Below are positions 7,132 to 15,882 of a stretch of 64,000 bases of DNA, piece by piece (within the stretch, counting starts at the first letter, position 1; the number at the start of each line of letters is the position of its first letter). This stretch comes from Hymenobacter taeanensis. Its GTDB lineage: Bacteria; Bacteroidota; Bacteroidia; Cytophagales; Hymenobacteraceae. The stretch spans positions 1 through 64,000 of the forward strand of contig NZ_CP053538.1 of NCBI RefSeq assembly GCF_013137895.1, in the 5' to 3' direction. A program made the position numbers and the translations under genes. The notes beneath the pieces were generated by a model. That model did no database searches. It was not told where the DNA came from and saw only the letters and a program-made list of their open reading frames with translations.

Positions 7132-8322
7132 CTATACCAGCAAGTGTGGGACAAACTCAGATAAGTTTGTAATAAACCCTTTCGCTCTTCGGTACCCAAT
7201 ACCACAAGAAGACCCAGCCCAAAATACTCCAGCCTGATATAAGTTGGTATTTGTATCACTAGGTAGTTGGGCAAATTGCTGATACACTACGGGCTGCCCG
7301 GCATAATCGCCTGTATGGGTAGAGCTAATAGCTCCATCCCGAACAGCTACTACATCCCGACCTTCTCGGCCTAATACAGGCTTGCAGACGTAATGACCGC
7401 TGGCAGGTTTGTTTAAGCTGGTATTCAGCAGCAGCGAGTGCTGCGGATAGCATTGCCAAAGCCATGCGAGAATCGCCTTACTCTGAAACAACAGGGTGTA
7501 AGCCGGATTAGCAATAATTACGTCGCGACTCAGCAGTAGCTGGCTTAAATCAGCCGTGAGTTCAGGCTCTTCCTCGGCTAGTATTTCCCACGGCACTAGC
7601 TTGAACAGGAAAGAGAAACGCTGCCACTCTTCTTTTGCTACCTGTACCCAGGTACCCCGCTCCTCCCCTTCTACGGACACTTGCATTTCATCAATGGAGC
7701 AAATGTGCATGCGAGTGAAGCCTGCGGCCAGGGCGGCTTCCGCTACTACGGAGCAGTTGGCCGCGTCTTCGGCGCTTTCTGGCAGGTACACCAAGAGTAA
7801 GGTTGGCTCCAGGTCTTGGTTTAGCTCACGCCATTGGCCTAGCTGCACTTGCAAGCTTTCAAATACGCCATTTACCTGCCGATTTTCCTGGCCCAGGCCA
7901 GCGGCTACTAAACTTGCCCATTGCACCACGGCTACCTCCGGTATACTGGTGGCAGTATCAGCATTAAATTCCAGTAGTTTGGGGCCTTCTGGGGTTTGCG
8001 CAATATCAAAGCGCCCATACAAATGCCAGTGGCGGTCGTCGTTCCAGGAGTGCCGTACTGCCGCCCACAGGTTCTGAGGTATAGCTAGCAGCCGTAACAG
8101 GTCATCCGGAATAGGGTCGGGAATGCACTGAATGAGCAGTTCGTACAGCGTGTCAGCAGCCTGCAGCAACTCTTCGGCTTCCGACTCGGGTAGCTCCACG
8201 GCTTCGCGGGCCACGTAATTCTGACAGGCGTCTTCCATAGCCCACTCCCAGCCAAGGCCACGCAGAGCGGGCGCCACTTCACCTGCAAGGGGCCGCAAAC
8301 GGATAGTAGATGGAGGGGTCAT
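7132..8322 (-). CDS. Glutathionylspermidine synthase-like ATP-grasp protein (YgiC family)
   Basis: Belongs to the GspS C-terminal/YgiC ATP-grasp ligases, which couple a carboxylate and an amine using ATP; the true substrate of the stand-alone family is not settled. The product is 396 residues from the ATG at 8322, close to the family length. Seen are LEFNADTATSIPE (about 117-129), typical of the family's substrate pocket, FLFKLVPWE, and the glycine-containing KPVLGREGRDV near the C-terminus. A longer frame reaching 8607 overlaps the upstream gene and is rejected. It follows an YgiB-like lipoprotein gene by 25 bases, matching the ygiB-ygiC pairing of enterobacteria, so the two are probably one operon. 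Confidence 0.85.
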   Translation of the reverse strand: MTPPSTIRLRPLAGEVAPALRGLGWEWAMEDACQNYVAREAVELPESEAEELLQAADTLYELLIQCIPDPIPDDLLRLLAIPQNLWAAVRHSWNDDRHWHLYGRFDIAQTPEGPKLLEFNADTATSIPEVAVVQWASLVAAGLGQENRQVNGVFESLQVQLGQWRELNQDLEPTLLLVYLPESAEDAANCSVVAEAALAAGFTRMHICSIDEMQVSVEGEERGTWVQVAKEEWQRFSFLFKLVPWEILAEEEPELTADLSQLLLSRDVIIANPAYTLLFQSKAILAWLWQCYPQHSLLLNTSLNKPASGHYVCKPVLGREGRDVVAVRDGAISSTHTGDYAGQPVVYQQFAQLPSDTNTNLYQAGVFWAGSSCGIGYRRAKGFITNLSEFVPHLLV

Positions 8323-8347
8323 AAGCCGTTGAGTATGCGTTGCTGTA

Positions 8348-9034
8348 TTAGCCGCCAAAGCCGCGGCCACCAAAGCCACGACTGCCAAAACCAGAGCTTC
8401 GGCCTGAGCGGGGTGCACTATTGCGGATGGAGCTGCGCCCGTAGCCGGTACTGCGCGTAACGGTGGTGCTAGGCCGAATACCACTGCCCGCCGACGAAGT
8501 ACGGCTGCCCGCAAAGCCCCGCCCAAAAAAGCTCCGCCCTTGCCCTCGCTCTTCAGCCACGCGGCTGCGCCAGCCCATATTTTGCCCCACAATACCAGGG
8601 TTGGCATAGTAGGCTGACTGGGGCGTCAGGAAGCGCCCGGCCATGTATCCTAGGCCACTCCACATTAACACATCCATCATACCGGTGCCGCCAACACGGT
8701 TTTCCGGGTATTGCCGGCTGTAGTTTTGCATTTGCTGCTGCAGGGCTTGCCCTTGTAGGGTGTCTACTCGCCCATCGAAATGCTTAAGAACGGCGGCTAC
8801 CTGCTCTTTCCCCGCGGGCTGTTCAGCAGTAATCTTCCACTCCCCAGGTTTTACCTCGGTCATTTCAGTTATCACACCCTCGGAGTAAGAGTCGCCGCTG
8901 CCCCAGTCTTCGGCGGTAGCGTCGGAGTCGGAGCCCGAGGTGCAGGCTGGCAATCCTAGGCCTAAGCTAGCCGCCGCTGATATTAGCAGCACGTTCCGCC
9001 GCCAGTCTCCAAGTTGGAAGTAGGATTTGTTCAT
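8348..9034 (-). CDS. Lipoprotein with Gly/Arg/Ser-rich tail, partner of the YgiC-like ligase
   Basis: A 228-residue product with an N-terminal signal and lipobox (LPAC, cysteine near residue 31). The central part (TEVKPGEWKITAEQPAGKEQV) looks folded. Residues from about 150 on are low complexity, with repeated RGFxG, GRSS and SRGFGGRGFGG elements. Being 25 bases upstream of the YgiC-like gene, it is a positional analogue of YgiB (DUF1190), whose members also pair a lipoprotein or membrane anchor with a low-complexity Gly/Ser tail. The exact function is unknown; a joint envelope role with the ligase is inferred from synteny. Confidence 0.7.
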   Translation of the reverse strand: MNKSYFQLGDWRRNVLLISAAASLGLGLPACTSGSDSDATAEDWGSGDSYSEGVITEMTEVKPGEWKITAEQPAGKEQVAAVLKHFDGRVDTLQGQALQQQMQNYSRQYPENRVGGTGMMDVLMWSGLGYMAGRFLTPQSAYYANPGIVGQNMGWRSRVAEERGQGRSFFGRGFAGSRTSSAGSGIRPSTTVTRSTGYGRSSIRNSAPRSGRSSGFGSRGFGGRGFGG

Positions 9035-9150
9035 CAGTTTAGATTATGAGGGCTCTAAGTCTTCTTTATGGCAGTATTCCAGATCATACGCCAGATCCAT
9101 GCATACCTGACGGGCCTAGGTACGTTGTACGTTGAATGTTGGCGGGTGCT

Positions 9151-9981
9151 TTATTCCCACAACGGATAATGTTCTAGATGCACCTGCTGGCCGAAGAAAA
9201 TACGGGTGCTTTCCTCGAAAGAGCGAGTGAAATCAGAAACGTAAAAATGATGCACCGGAGGTACTGGCCGCGGTTGGGCTGCCAGGCCGGCTTCTTCCAG
9301 GTAGCGCTTCACGTGCTCGGCAACTACATCAGAAGCATCCAGCACTTCGGCCTTACCCTGGTAGAACTCGGCAATCTGCTCTTTGATCAGCGGGTAGTGC
9401 GTGCACCCTAGCACTAACGCCTCAATGCCCGCTAGCTCAGGGTTAGTGAGGTAGGCCTGAATGATGTTGTCGCTGATGTTATTCTCGAAGAATCCTTCTT
9501 CAATCATGGGCACCAGCAAGGGCGTAGCCAAAGATTGCAGCTGTACGCCCGCATCAAGGTCATCAATCTTCTTGCGGTATACATTGCTGTTTACCGTTTG
9601 CTTGGTGCCAATAAGACCAACCGTGCGCCCGGCGTACGCCTGGCCTACGTGGGCCACAATGGGGTCAATCACATTCAGTACCCTGGCCTTTGACCCTACA
9701 TACTCGCGTACCAGTTCATACGCTGCGGCTGAAGCTGAGTTGCAGGCAATAAGAATGAGCTTACACTGCTGCTTGAGCAGCAGATCACAGATTTTAACGG
9801 AGTACGCCTGAATGGCCGCCGTACTTTTATCGCCGTACGGCAGGTGGGCCGTGTCGCCGAAGTAGATTAGGCGCTCGTGAGGTAGTACGCGGTTTACTGC
9901 GCGAGCCACCGTGAGGCCGCCAATGCCGCTGTCGAATACGCCGATTGGGCGCGTGGAGAGGTCTGTTGCAGATGATGCCAT
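9151..9981 (-). CDS. murI: Glutamate racemase
   Basis: Converts L-glutamate to D-glutamate for peptidoglycan precursors. From the ATG at 9981 the protein is 276 residues, normal for MurI. The N-terminal DSGIGGL (17-23), the two catalytic cysteines C80 in ACNSAS and C193 in GCTHYPL, and the substrate loop FGDTAHLPYG are all present. An upstream in-frame start at 10062 is unlikely because it adds an Arg-rich stretch and crosses the promoter region. The gene is divergent from a small conserved gene at 10088. A TACCTTCG sequence near 10000 on the minus strand resembles a Bacteroidota -7 element. Confidence 0.95.
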   Translation of the reverse strand: MASSATDLSTRPIGVFDSGIGGLTVARAVNRVLPHERLIYFGDTAHLPYGDKSTAAIQAYSVKICDLLLKQQCKLILIACNSASAAAYELVREYVGSKARVLNVIDPIVAHVGQAYAGRTVGLIGTKQTVNSNVYRKKIDDLDAGVQLQSLATPLLVPMIEEGFFENNISDNIIQAYLTNPELAGIEALVLGCTHYPLIKEQIAEFYQGKAEVLDASDVVAEHVKRYLEEAGLAAQPRPVPPVHHFYVSDFTRSFEESTRIFFGQQVHLEHYPLWE

Positions 9982-10087
9982 AACATGGCGAAGGTACAGG
10001 GATCTGGGCGATGGACGAGCGCCTGCGCCACAAGCCACACGGCTGGGAAGGCATTTGTGCAATTGTTCCTTTTCTTATATTGGCCCC

Positions 10088-10321
10088 ATGAGTAAAATTC
10101 TGGAGGAAATAGATCAGGCGCTAGCCACGTTCGATTCCAGTCGAGGCCGCCCCGTTGCCATCGAGTTGGGCGAGCGGAAATACACCCAACTGGTGTTAGA
10201 TGTAGCGCACTTACACGCCGATGGCGGTGACCTAACCCACAACACGGGCCGCCCACTGGCCTACCGCGGCTTAGAGATTTTGCGCGACGATTTACACATT
10301 GACCGGGTACGGGTACTATAG
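10088..10321 (+). CDS. Small conserved-looking protein, 77 residues
   Basis: I do not recognise a named family. The ATG at 10088 is preceded by TATATTGG about 12 bases upstream, a possible -7 element, so the leader is short. The product MSKILEEIDQALATFD... is soluble, with an amphipathic N-terminal helix and a beta-rich C-terminal half (VAIELGERKYTQLVLDV, EILRDDLHIDRVRVL). Longer in-frame starts run into the divergent murI and are rejected. The next gene begins 6 bases after its stop, so the two are translationally linked. Confidence 0.65.
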   Translation: MSKILEEIDQALATFDSSRGRPVAIELGERKYTQLVLDVAHLHADGGDLTHNTGRPLAYRGLEILRDDLHIDRVRVL

Positions 10322-10327
10322 TACGGC

Positions 10328-11881
10328 GTGAGCTTTTCGCCTCGGGTTTCAGTGCCTTCTTCTGGCACTACTGTTATTTCTTCAGTTTGGCTTTTTCGGG
10401 GGCTGCTAGGCCTATTGGCAGTGCTGCTACTGGCCCGCCTCTCGCTGCTCACGGCGGGCGGGGCCCTGTCGTTTCCCGACGAAGACCGCTACCTGGAATC
10501 CATCAAAGCGGCTCAGTTACTACTCGCGGGGCAGTGGGCACCAGCAGCCCTGCACGTGGCCAACACCCAGGGCCGCCCCGCTGATGCGCTGTTGCGCTTG
10601 CCCGTAGCAGTGGTCCAGGTGCTCTGGTACCAGCTAGGTGGCCCGGCACCCGAGGCGCCCCCTTCCTTGGTTTTGCCTCAATTAATGAACTATGCGGTGC
10701 TGCTGGGCAATTTACTACTGCTCTACCAACTGGGGCGAAGGTGGTTACCTAAAGCATCTGCCGTGCTAAGCTGCCTCTTGTACTCCGCGCTGGTCAATAC
10801 CAATTTGTATGTGCGCCATGTACTGCCGTATGATATGGCTTTGCTGGTGCTGCTGGCTGCCCTGGTGCTGCTAACGCGACCTGGTAGGCCTGTTAGCATG
10901 CGGCACTTGAGCTTCCTGACTGGCCTACTGGGCGTGTTGGTGGTAGCAGTGTACCCTGGTTACTACTTTGCCCCGCTGCTGCTAGGCGCGGTGCTGCTGG
11001 CCCGGGTGCCGCGCCAGAGATGGCGTGAAGCCGTACTGTGGGCAGCCGTAGGGGCGTTCGTACTATTGCTCCCATTAGAGCTTATCACCCGCTACGGGCA
11101 CATTTCATACCTGCGCACGTTGCAAACTTTGGCTCCTACCATCACGCAGGGAGATTTTAGTGAAGGGGTTACGTTCTCCGGCAACTACCTTTGGCAGGTA
11201 GAGGGCCCGCTAGGTCTGGCACTGGGAATGTTAGCTCTGCCAGGGCTTTGGAGTCTTAACCGTATTCGTGCGGCTGAGAATACGGCTGCCATTCGAGCAG
11301 TAGGCTGGGGTAGTTCTGGGCTGTGGCTACTGCATGCTGCGCTGGTATACTTTGCTCACCAGTTTGTGTTCTATGGACGCATATTGCACTTCTTTCTGCC
11401 TTTTCTGGTGCTTTACGCTGTTAGTGCATTGGCTATGCTACCAGCTACCACGCGCCGCATTAGCCTGATTGCGCTTCTGGGCGTTGCGGTGTTTGGGTTC
11501 AGTGGTTTTTTTCTCACCTATGCTTCCCTGGCCTACCCTCGCGATGTGCTGATCAGACTTTCACCCCAGTCCACCGACACGCTTAGCTACCAAAACGAAA
11601 GCGGAATAGGCCACGCACTTGATTTTCGGTTGCCACCTAGCACTATTAGGCCACAGCAGGTAGTTGCTACCTCGTACTATTTAATCAATTTTACCTATCC
11701 CTATCCCTTGCCTGTAACCAGCTGCCAAGCCCGGCTGGCCCCACCTCAAGCCCGGCTGGTTTTTCAGGGGCCGCACTTTCTAACTTTTCCGGCGTACGGC
11801 TTTGAGGGCTTTATCCCAGCAGAGCGGCAGCACTTACGCTTCTGCAGCTTCCAGTGCCGGGTGTACAAACGCGGTGAATAA
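10328..11881 (+). CDS. Polytopic GT-C-type glycosyltransferase-like membrane protein
   Basis: A 517-residue integral membrane protein with about ten hydrophobic segments. After the first segment comes FPDEDRY (50-56), an acidic motif in the first outer loop resembling the DE-x-R catalytic motif of GT-C transferases such as the ArnT and PMT families, which use lipid-linked sugars. The C-terminal 110 residues are soluble and probably periplasmic. The start is a GTG at 10328, 6 bases after the stop of the preceding small gene; no better ATG is seen. The donor and acceptor cannot be told from sequence. Confidence 0.7.
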   Translation: MSFSPRVSVPSSGTTVISSVWLFRGLLGLLAVLLLARLSLLTAGGALSFPDEDRYLESIKAAQLLLAGQWAPAALHVANTQGRPADALLRLPVAVVQVLWYQLGGPAPEAPPSLVLPQLMNYAVLLGNLLLLYQLGRRWLPKASAVLSCLLYSALVNTNLYVRHVLPYDMALLVLLAALVLLTRPGRPVSMRHLSFLTGLLGVLVVAVYPGYYFAPLLLGAVLLARVPRQRWREAVLWAAVGAFVLLLPLELITRYGHISYLRTLQTLAPTITQGDFSEGVTFSGNYLWQVEGPLGLALGMLALPGLWSLNRIRAAENTAAIRAVGWGSSGLWLLHAALVYFAHQFVFYGRILHFFLPFLVLYAVSALAMLPATTRRISLIALLGVAVFGFSGFFLTYASLAYPRDVLIRLSPQSTDTLSYQNESGIGHALDFRLPPSTIRPQQVVATSYYLINFTYPYPLPVTSCQARLAPPQARLVFQGPHFLTFPAYGFEGFIPAERQHLRFCSFQCRVYKRGE

Positions 11882-11942
11882 GTAGAGAGGTGCTGAGTTT
11901 GAGACAGGCCTAGCCTCGCGGCTCCGGGCCTCCCTTATTCTC

Positions 11943-11978
11943 ATCTCACAATTTCACCACTTCACAATTTCACCAATC
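11943..11978 (+). repeat. TTCAC-rich leader repeat before uup
   Basis: Direct repetition of a CACAATTTCACCA-like unit (CACAATTTCACCACTTCA then CACAATTTCACCA). Similar leaders precede csaA-like (35240), the 42983-43657 gene (minus strand), coaD (49838) and ychF (59589). Confidence 0.6.
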
Positions 11979-11979
11979 G

Positions 11980-11987
11980 TACCTTTG
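11980..11987 (+). promoter_or_regulatory. Bacteroidota -7 promoter element TACCTTTG (uup)
   Basis: Matches the TAnnTTTG consensus. It ends only 5 bases before the ATG at 11993, so the transcript would be leaderless or nearly so. Confidence 0.55.
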
Positions 11988-11992
11988 CAGAT

Positions 11993-13891
11993 ATGAATTT
12001 GCTTTCTGCCGAGAACCTCTCTAAAAATTATGCCGACCGGTGGCTGTTCCGGGAATTAAACTTTGGGCTGCAGCAAGGCCAGCGCGTGGCGCTGGTAGGC
12101 ATCAACGGCTCGGGCAAGACTACGCTGCTGCGTATTCTGGCGGGCCTGGAGCCACCTGACACGGGTGAAGTGAGCGTGCGCAAGGATATCCGGGTGTCGT
12201 TTTTGGGTCAGCAACCAGTGTTTGATGAGTCGCTGAATGTTGAGCAGACCATTTTTGCCAGCCAAAACGATACCCTTGCCGCCATCCGCGACTATGAGCA
12301 CGTAGTGAACGACCCTAACCATTCCTCTGCTGACCTACAGCGGGTGATGGAGCTGATGGATACCTATAATGCCTGGGACTACGATGCGCAGGTAAAACAA
12401 ATTCTCGGTCGCCTGGGCATTCTCGGTGATTTGCTGGAGCGCCCCGTGAGCAAGCTCTCGGGTGGGCAGCGCAAGCGTGTGGCCCTGGCGCGCGTGCTGA
12501 TTGAGGAACCCGATGTACTGATTCTCGACGAGCCCACCAACCACCTGGACCTGGCCACGATTGAGTGGCTGGAAAACCGACTGGCCTCTCCTGCCCTCAC
12601 CCTGCTGATGGTTACCCACGACCGCTACTTCCTGGACAAAGTAGCGAACGAGATTGTGGAGCTGGACCAGGGCCGCGTACATCGCTACCAGGGCAATTAC
12701 TCCTACTTTGTGGAGAAGAAGGCCGAGCGTGAGCAGATGGAAACCGTGGAAGTGGAAAAAGCCCGCAACCTGCTGCGTAAGGAGCTGGAGTGGATGCGCC
12801 GCCAGCCCCAGGCCCGCGGCACCAAGCAAAAAGCCCGCATCGATGCTTTCTACGACACCCAGGAGAAAGCCAAAGGCCGCATAAAAGGCCCCGAGATGGA
12901 GCTTTCGGTGAAGACCACCCGCCAGGGTGGTAAAATCATTGAGGTAGAACACCTGCACAAGCAATTTGGGGGCAAGGTAGTGCTAGATGATTTCAGTTAC
13001 GTGTTCAAGAAGAAGGACCGGATTGGCCTGATCGGACCAAACGGCGCTGGCAAATCGACGCTGCTGAACATGCTCACGGGCAAGCTCACCCCCGACTCGG
13101 GTGTGGTAGACGCAGGGCAAACAACGGTATTTGGCTACTACACCCAGACGGAGCTGGAGTTCGACCCGACTCAGCGCGTAATTGATATTGTGAAGGAGGT
13201 GGCCGAAGTGGTGGAGATGGCAGATGGCAGCCAGGTGACGGCCTCGCAGTTTCTGCAGCACTTTCAGTTTCCGCCGGCCCAACAGTATACGCTGGTCAGC
13301 AAGCTGAGCGGCGGCGAGAAACGCCGCTTGCAGCTGCTGCGCGTGCTTATCAAGAATCCCAACTTCCTGATTCTTGACGAGCCGACTAACGACCTGGACA
13401 TCATCACGCTTAATATTCTGGAAGACTTCCTGCTCAACTTCCAGGGCTGCCTGATTATCGTGTCGCACGACCGGTACTTCATGGATGCGCTGGTGGAGCA
13501 GGTGTTTGCCCTGGAGCCCGGCGGAAAAATCCGGCAGTTCCCCGGCAACTACACCGACTACCGCGAGTGGCAGAAAGACCAGGATGCCGAAACTGCCGCT
13601 AGGCCACCCAAAGCCACCGCGTCGGCGGCGCCCGTGGCTGTACCGCCCACGCCCGCCGCTGCCCCAGCGGCAGCTAAGCGCAAGGCTACCTTCGCCGAGA
13701 AGAAAGAATACGAAACACTGGAGAAAGAGCTAGAGCAGCTCGAAACTTTAAAACAACAACTCATCGAGAAGCTCAACTCCGGCACTGGCACGCACCAGGA
13801 GCTAGCCGATTGGGCTGCCCAGCTCAAACGCACCGACCTCGACCTCGACACAAAAGGTGAGCGGTGGCTGGAGCTTGCCGAATTTGTGTAG
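11993..13891 (+). CDS. uup: ABC-F family ATPase Uup
   Basis: A soluble tandem ATPase of the ABC-F class, which acts on ribosomes or DNA structures rather than in transport. It has two nucleotide-binding domains. The first has Walker A GINGSGKT (35-42), signature LSGGQRKRVALAR and DEPTNHLD. The second has GPNGAGKST, LSGGEKRRLQLLR and DEPTNDLD. The linker between them carries the charged arm typical of the class. A Pro/Ala-rich stretch near residues 540-565 leads to a C-terminal coiled coil (KKEYETLEKELEQLETLKQQ), the mark of Uup as opposed to EttA. Length 632 fits. The ATG at 11993 directly follows a TACCTTTG promoter element. Confidence 0.93.
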   Translation: MNLLSAENLSKNYADRWLFRELNFGLQQGQRVALVGINGSGKTTLLRILAGLEPPDTGEVSVRKDIRVSFLGQQPVFDESLNVEQTIFASQNDTLAAIRDYEHVVNDPNHSSADLQRVMELMDTYNAWDYDAQVKQILGRLGILGDLLERPVSKLSGGQRKRVALARVLIEEPDVLILDEPTNHLDLATIEWLENRLASPALTLLMVTHDRYFLDKVANEIVELDQGRVHRYQGNYSYFVEKKAEREQMETVEVEKARNLLRKELEWMRRQPQARGTKQKARIDAFYDTQEKAKGRIKGPEMELSVKTTRQGGKIIEVEHLHKQFGGKVVLDDFSYVFKKKDRIGLIGPNGAGKSTLLNMLTGKLTPDSGVVDAGQTTVFGYYTQTELEFDPTQRVIDIVKEVAEVVEMADGSQVTASQFLQHFQFPPAQQYTLVSKLSGGEKRRLQLLRVLIKNPNFLILDEPTNDLDIITLNILEDFLLNFQGCLIIVSHDRYFMDALVEQVFALEPGGKIRQFPGNYTDYREWQKDQDAETAARPPKATASAAPVAVPPTPAAAPAAAKRKATFAEKKEYETLEKELEQLETLKQQLIEKLNSGTGTHQELADWAAQLKRTDLDLDTKGERWLELAEFV

Positions 13892-13916
13892 CGCATTCTA
13901 GCTTAGATAGAAAGTA

Positions 13917-13951
13917 AAAGGGCCCGTTAGTTCAGAAACTAACGGGCCCTG
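13917..13951. terminator. Bidirectional terminator between uup and a convergent gene
   Basis: AGGGCCCGTTAGTT, loop CAG, AACTAACGGGCCCT: a 14-bp perfect stem. It lies between uup (ends 13891) and the minus-strand lipoprotein gene (ends 13988). The flanking U/A runs are weak. Confidence 0.75.
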
Positions 13952-13987
13952 CTGGTGTATTACCGGGCTATATGAGGTGGTCTAGGC

Positions 13988-14755
13988 CTATTGCTTTACT
14001 CTGTATTGGTTGAAGTCGAATGTTAGGGGGCGCTCGTTTAAGGGCACTACCAGCCGTAGCAGATCAGCCATATCGGTGCGCGGAAAGTACACGTAGCCTC
14101 GCACGCGCTGGCCGGGCAGCAGCGTGTTCTTGCGCAAGGCGTTTTGGTCTAACTCCTGCTGCTTGCCCCGCAACTGCTCAGCGGCCGCGGCGTGCTCTAG
14201 GCGCTGGTTGGTGTAGTAGTTTCGCTCCGACTGCTGCCGGGCGGCTCGCTCATCTATTTCCTTGTTAGTTTCTTTCTTCTTGATGCTGGTTACGTTCTCA
14301 GTCAGATGGCTCACGCTGGTCAGCACTTCACCAAACGATACCTTAGTAGCCTGCTCCGACTCGTAGCTCAAGCGCTGGGCTAGCTGCTGCAAGCGTGGCT
14401 CGGGGTCAAGGGCGGCAACACGCCCCGGAAAGGTTGGCCCCTGTGAGGCCGATGCCACCGGCTGGGTGGCTACGGGCTGGTAGTAGAACTCAGCAGGCGC
14501 TACCAGCACTGGGCGTTGGGAGGTGTTCCTGACCTCCGCCTCAAAAACTAGCTCCGTTCCCTCATAGCGCACAAAGCCCATGTGCACCTCCACGCTATCC
14601 TCGAACGCCAAGCTGGTTTCATGCCCATCAGACCACTGGCCGGTTCCGGTCGCTGGCTTCATGGTTAAAAAATAGCTGGGCCCACAGGCACTTAGTCCTA
14701 GTGCCAAAGAAGCCGCCCAGGTTAACCGGCGGGCCGAAAGCAGAATGGTTCGCAT
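13988..14755 (-). CDS. Hypothetical lipoprotein, 255 residues
   Basis: The N-terminus has a signal peptide and lipobox (LSAC, cysteine about residue 24), so this is an envelope lipoprotein. The body has a beta-rich first half (VRYEGTELVFEAEVRNTS, suggesting an Ig-like or DUF4352-like fold), then a long charged helical stretch from about residue 150 to 210 with many Glu, Gln and Arg, and a final beta-like segment (VRGYVYFPRTDMADLLRLVVPL). I recognise no named family. It converges with uup and lies about 80 bases downstream of the neighbouring genes' region; no partner is evident. Confidence 0.65.
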   Translation of the reverse strand: MRTILLSARRLTWAASLALGLSACGPSYFLTMKPATGTGQWSDGHETSLAFEDSVEVHMGFVRYEGTELVFEAEVRNTSQRPVLVAPAEFYYQPVATQPVASASQGPTFPGRVAALDPEPRLQQLAQRLSYESEQATKVSFGEVLTSVSHLTENVTSIKKKETNKEIDERAARQQSERNYYTNQRLEHAAAAEQLRGKQQELDQNALRKNTLLPGQRVRGYVYFPRTDMADLLRLVVPLNERPLTFDFNQYRVKQ

Positions 14756-14838
14756 ACCCCTAGCTTTATATATATAGAACGGAATACTCTTTTAGCTCAA
14801 AGAGCATCCCTCTCCCCAAACAGTTGCATGCTTTTGCG

Positions 14839-15195
14839 CTACTGTTTTTCTGCCAACTCAGGCGGCAGCACGGCCTCACCATCGGCAGCCACGGCAAATG
14901 ACCAACTGCGCGTAACGGCAGCTAACGGTACCAGCCCATATACATGAGCGAAATACTGCTGGCGGTTCTCTACCCACTCCCGCTCCACCCGTATTCCGGC
15001 CTCAGCTAAGGTCGCTTCATCCCATTCCAGCAGCCGCAACTCTGGGTGGCCAGCGTAATAACGGCGGGCAGTTTCCAGCACTTGGTGCAGCTCAGAGCAG
15101 TGAATAAATCCTTCCTGAATTAGGTCAGCGCTGGCAAAGCAGCCCGTTTTTTGTGCCTGTAGCCAATCAGCGGCGTCAGCAATTCGGTAAAGCAT
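14839..15195 (-). CDS. DUF952 family protein
   Basis: A 118-residue cytoplasmic protein. It shows the DUF952 signatures: the N-terminal LYRIADAADW strand-helix, the GFIHCSELHQV motif at about residues 29-39 and the LLEWDEATL segment. The family is widespread and of uncertain function; its fold relates to ADP-ribosyltransferase-like domains. Length is as expected. The ATG at 15195 directly precedes the conserved strand. It is separated from the minus-strand gene upstream by a strong hairpin at 15237-15290, so it likely has its own promoter. Confidence 0.85.
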   Translation of the reverse strand: MLYRIADAADWLQAQKTGCFASADLIQEGFIHCSELHQVLETARRYYAGHPELRLLEWDEATLAEAGIRVEREWVENRQQYFAHVYGLVPLAAVTRSWSFAVAADGEAVLPPELAEKQ

Positions 15196-15236
15196 AGGGC
15201 CTCGTTAAATGTACGATATGGTTACAAGCGAAAAGA

Positions 15237-15290
15237 GTCTGGCAGCCCCCGAAACTGGTAGAAGTTTCAGCGCTGCCAGACCCTTTTTTT
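15237..15290. terminator. Terminator hairpin with T7 tract
   Basis: GTCTGGCAGC (15237-15246) pairs with GCTGCCAGAC (about 15272-15281), with an inner GAAACT/AGTTTC stem. T7 follows on the plus side and TCTTTTC on the minus side. It most likely ends the minus-strand gene at 15332-15718. Confidence 0.7.
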
Positions 15291-15331
15291 GCGGCCGACG
15301 TCAGAATTTTATACGCCCCTTGGCCAGTGGC

Positions 15332-15718
15332 CTAGGCAGTCCAGAGGTCTTGCTGCACAGCTTTTCCAACCGTCAGCACAATACGCGTGGGATTGGGCAC
15401 CAGCGTAATGCGGGCCTCTTTGCCGGGGTACTTCTCTGAGTCTACCCACACGCCTTCTTTGGGAGAAGGCTTGCCGCCCGTGCTGGAGGGCAGGTAGGCA
15501 GTAGGTAGCAGCACGTCGGTATCTGAGTTCAGATCGTTGTGCACTTTTTCCAAGGCCTCTTCCAGGAAAGGGCCATATTCATCGTTGAAATCGTCTTCCA
15601 GGTCGTGCAGCTCTTCCTCTACGTCATCGTAGCGGGCATCGTCATAAGAAAGCTCGTGCAACGCCTGTTTCTTTTCGATGAGCGCAACCAGGGCGCGGTT
15701 GAGTTCTTCCTTGTTCAT
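15332..15718 (-). CDS. Conserved acidic protein, 128 residues, unknown function
   Basis: I do not recognise a named domain. The ATG at 15718 gives MNKEELNRALVAL; the TTG four codons earlier is less likely. The first 60 residues form a charged, acidic helical region with many Asp and Glu (SYDDARYDDVEEELHDLEDDFNDEYG), suggesting a helical hairpin. The second half is basic and beta-like, ending with ITLVPNPTRIVLTVGK. There is no signal peptide or membrane segment. It is divergent from the dioxygenase gene hpd, and the promoters of both lie in the 165 bases between. Confidence 0.7.
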   Translation of the reverse strand: MNKEELNRALVALIEKKQALHELSYDDARYDDVEEELHDLEDDFNDEYGPFLEEALEKVHNDLNSDTDVLLPTAYLPSSTGGKPSPKEGVWVDSEKYPGKEARITLVPNPTRIVLTVGKAVQQDLWTA

Positions 15719-15882
15719 ATCCACGGGCAATAGGAATGGTTCGGCGCAAAGGTGCGCAGGTTTCGGGAAAATCCCATGATGGGGCTGTCCGTTTACGTGA
15801 CCCAGGCAAAGGAGGTGCGTATCCGGGTAAACCTGTATTTTTACCCGGTATTATCCTCCACCCCACCCAACCGCGAGTATCC

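Noticed and set aside
8323..8607. N-terminal extension of the YgiC-like ligase
   Set aside because: It overlaps the upstream lipoprotein gene and is Ala/Arg-rich as expected of an antisense-like or shifted reading.
9911..10087. Long N-terminal extension of the small gene at 10088
   Set aside because: It would run through the divergent murI start region and has no conserved content.
11943..11978. CRISPR-like array from TTCAC repeats
   Set aside because: Units are short, irregular and without equal-length spacers, and no cas gene is present.
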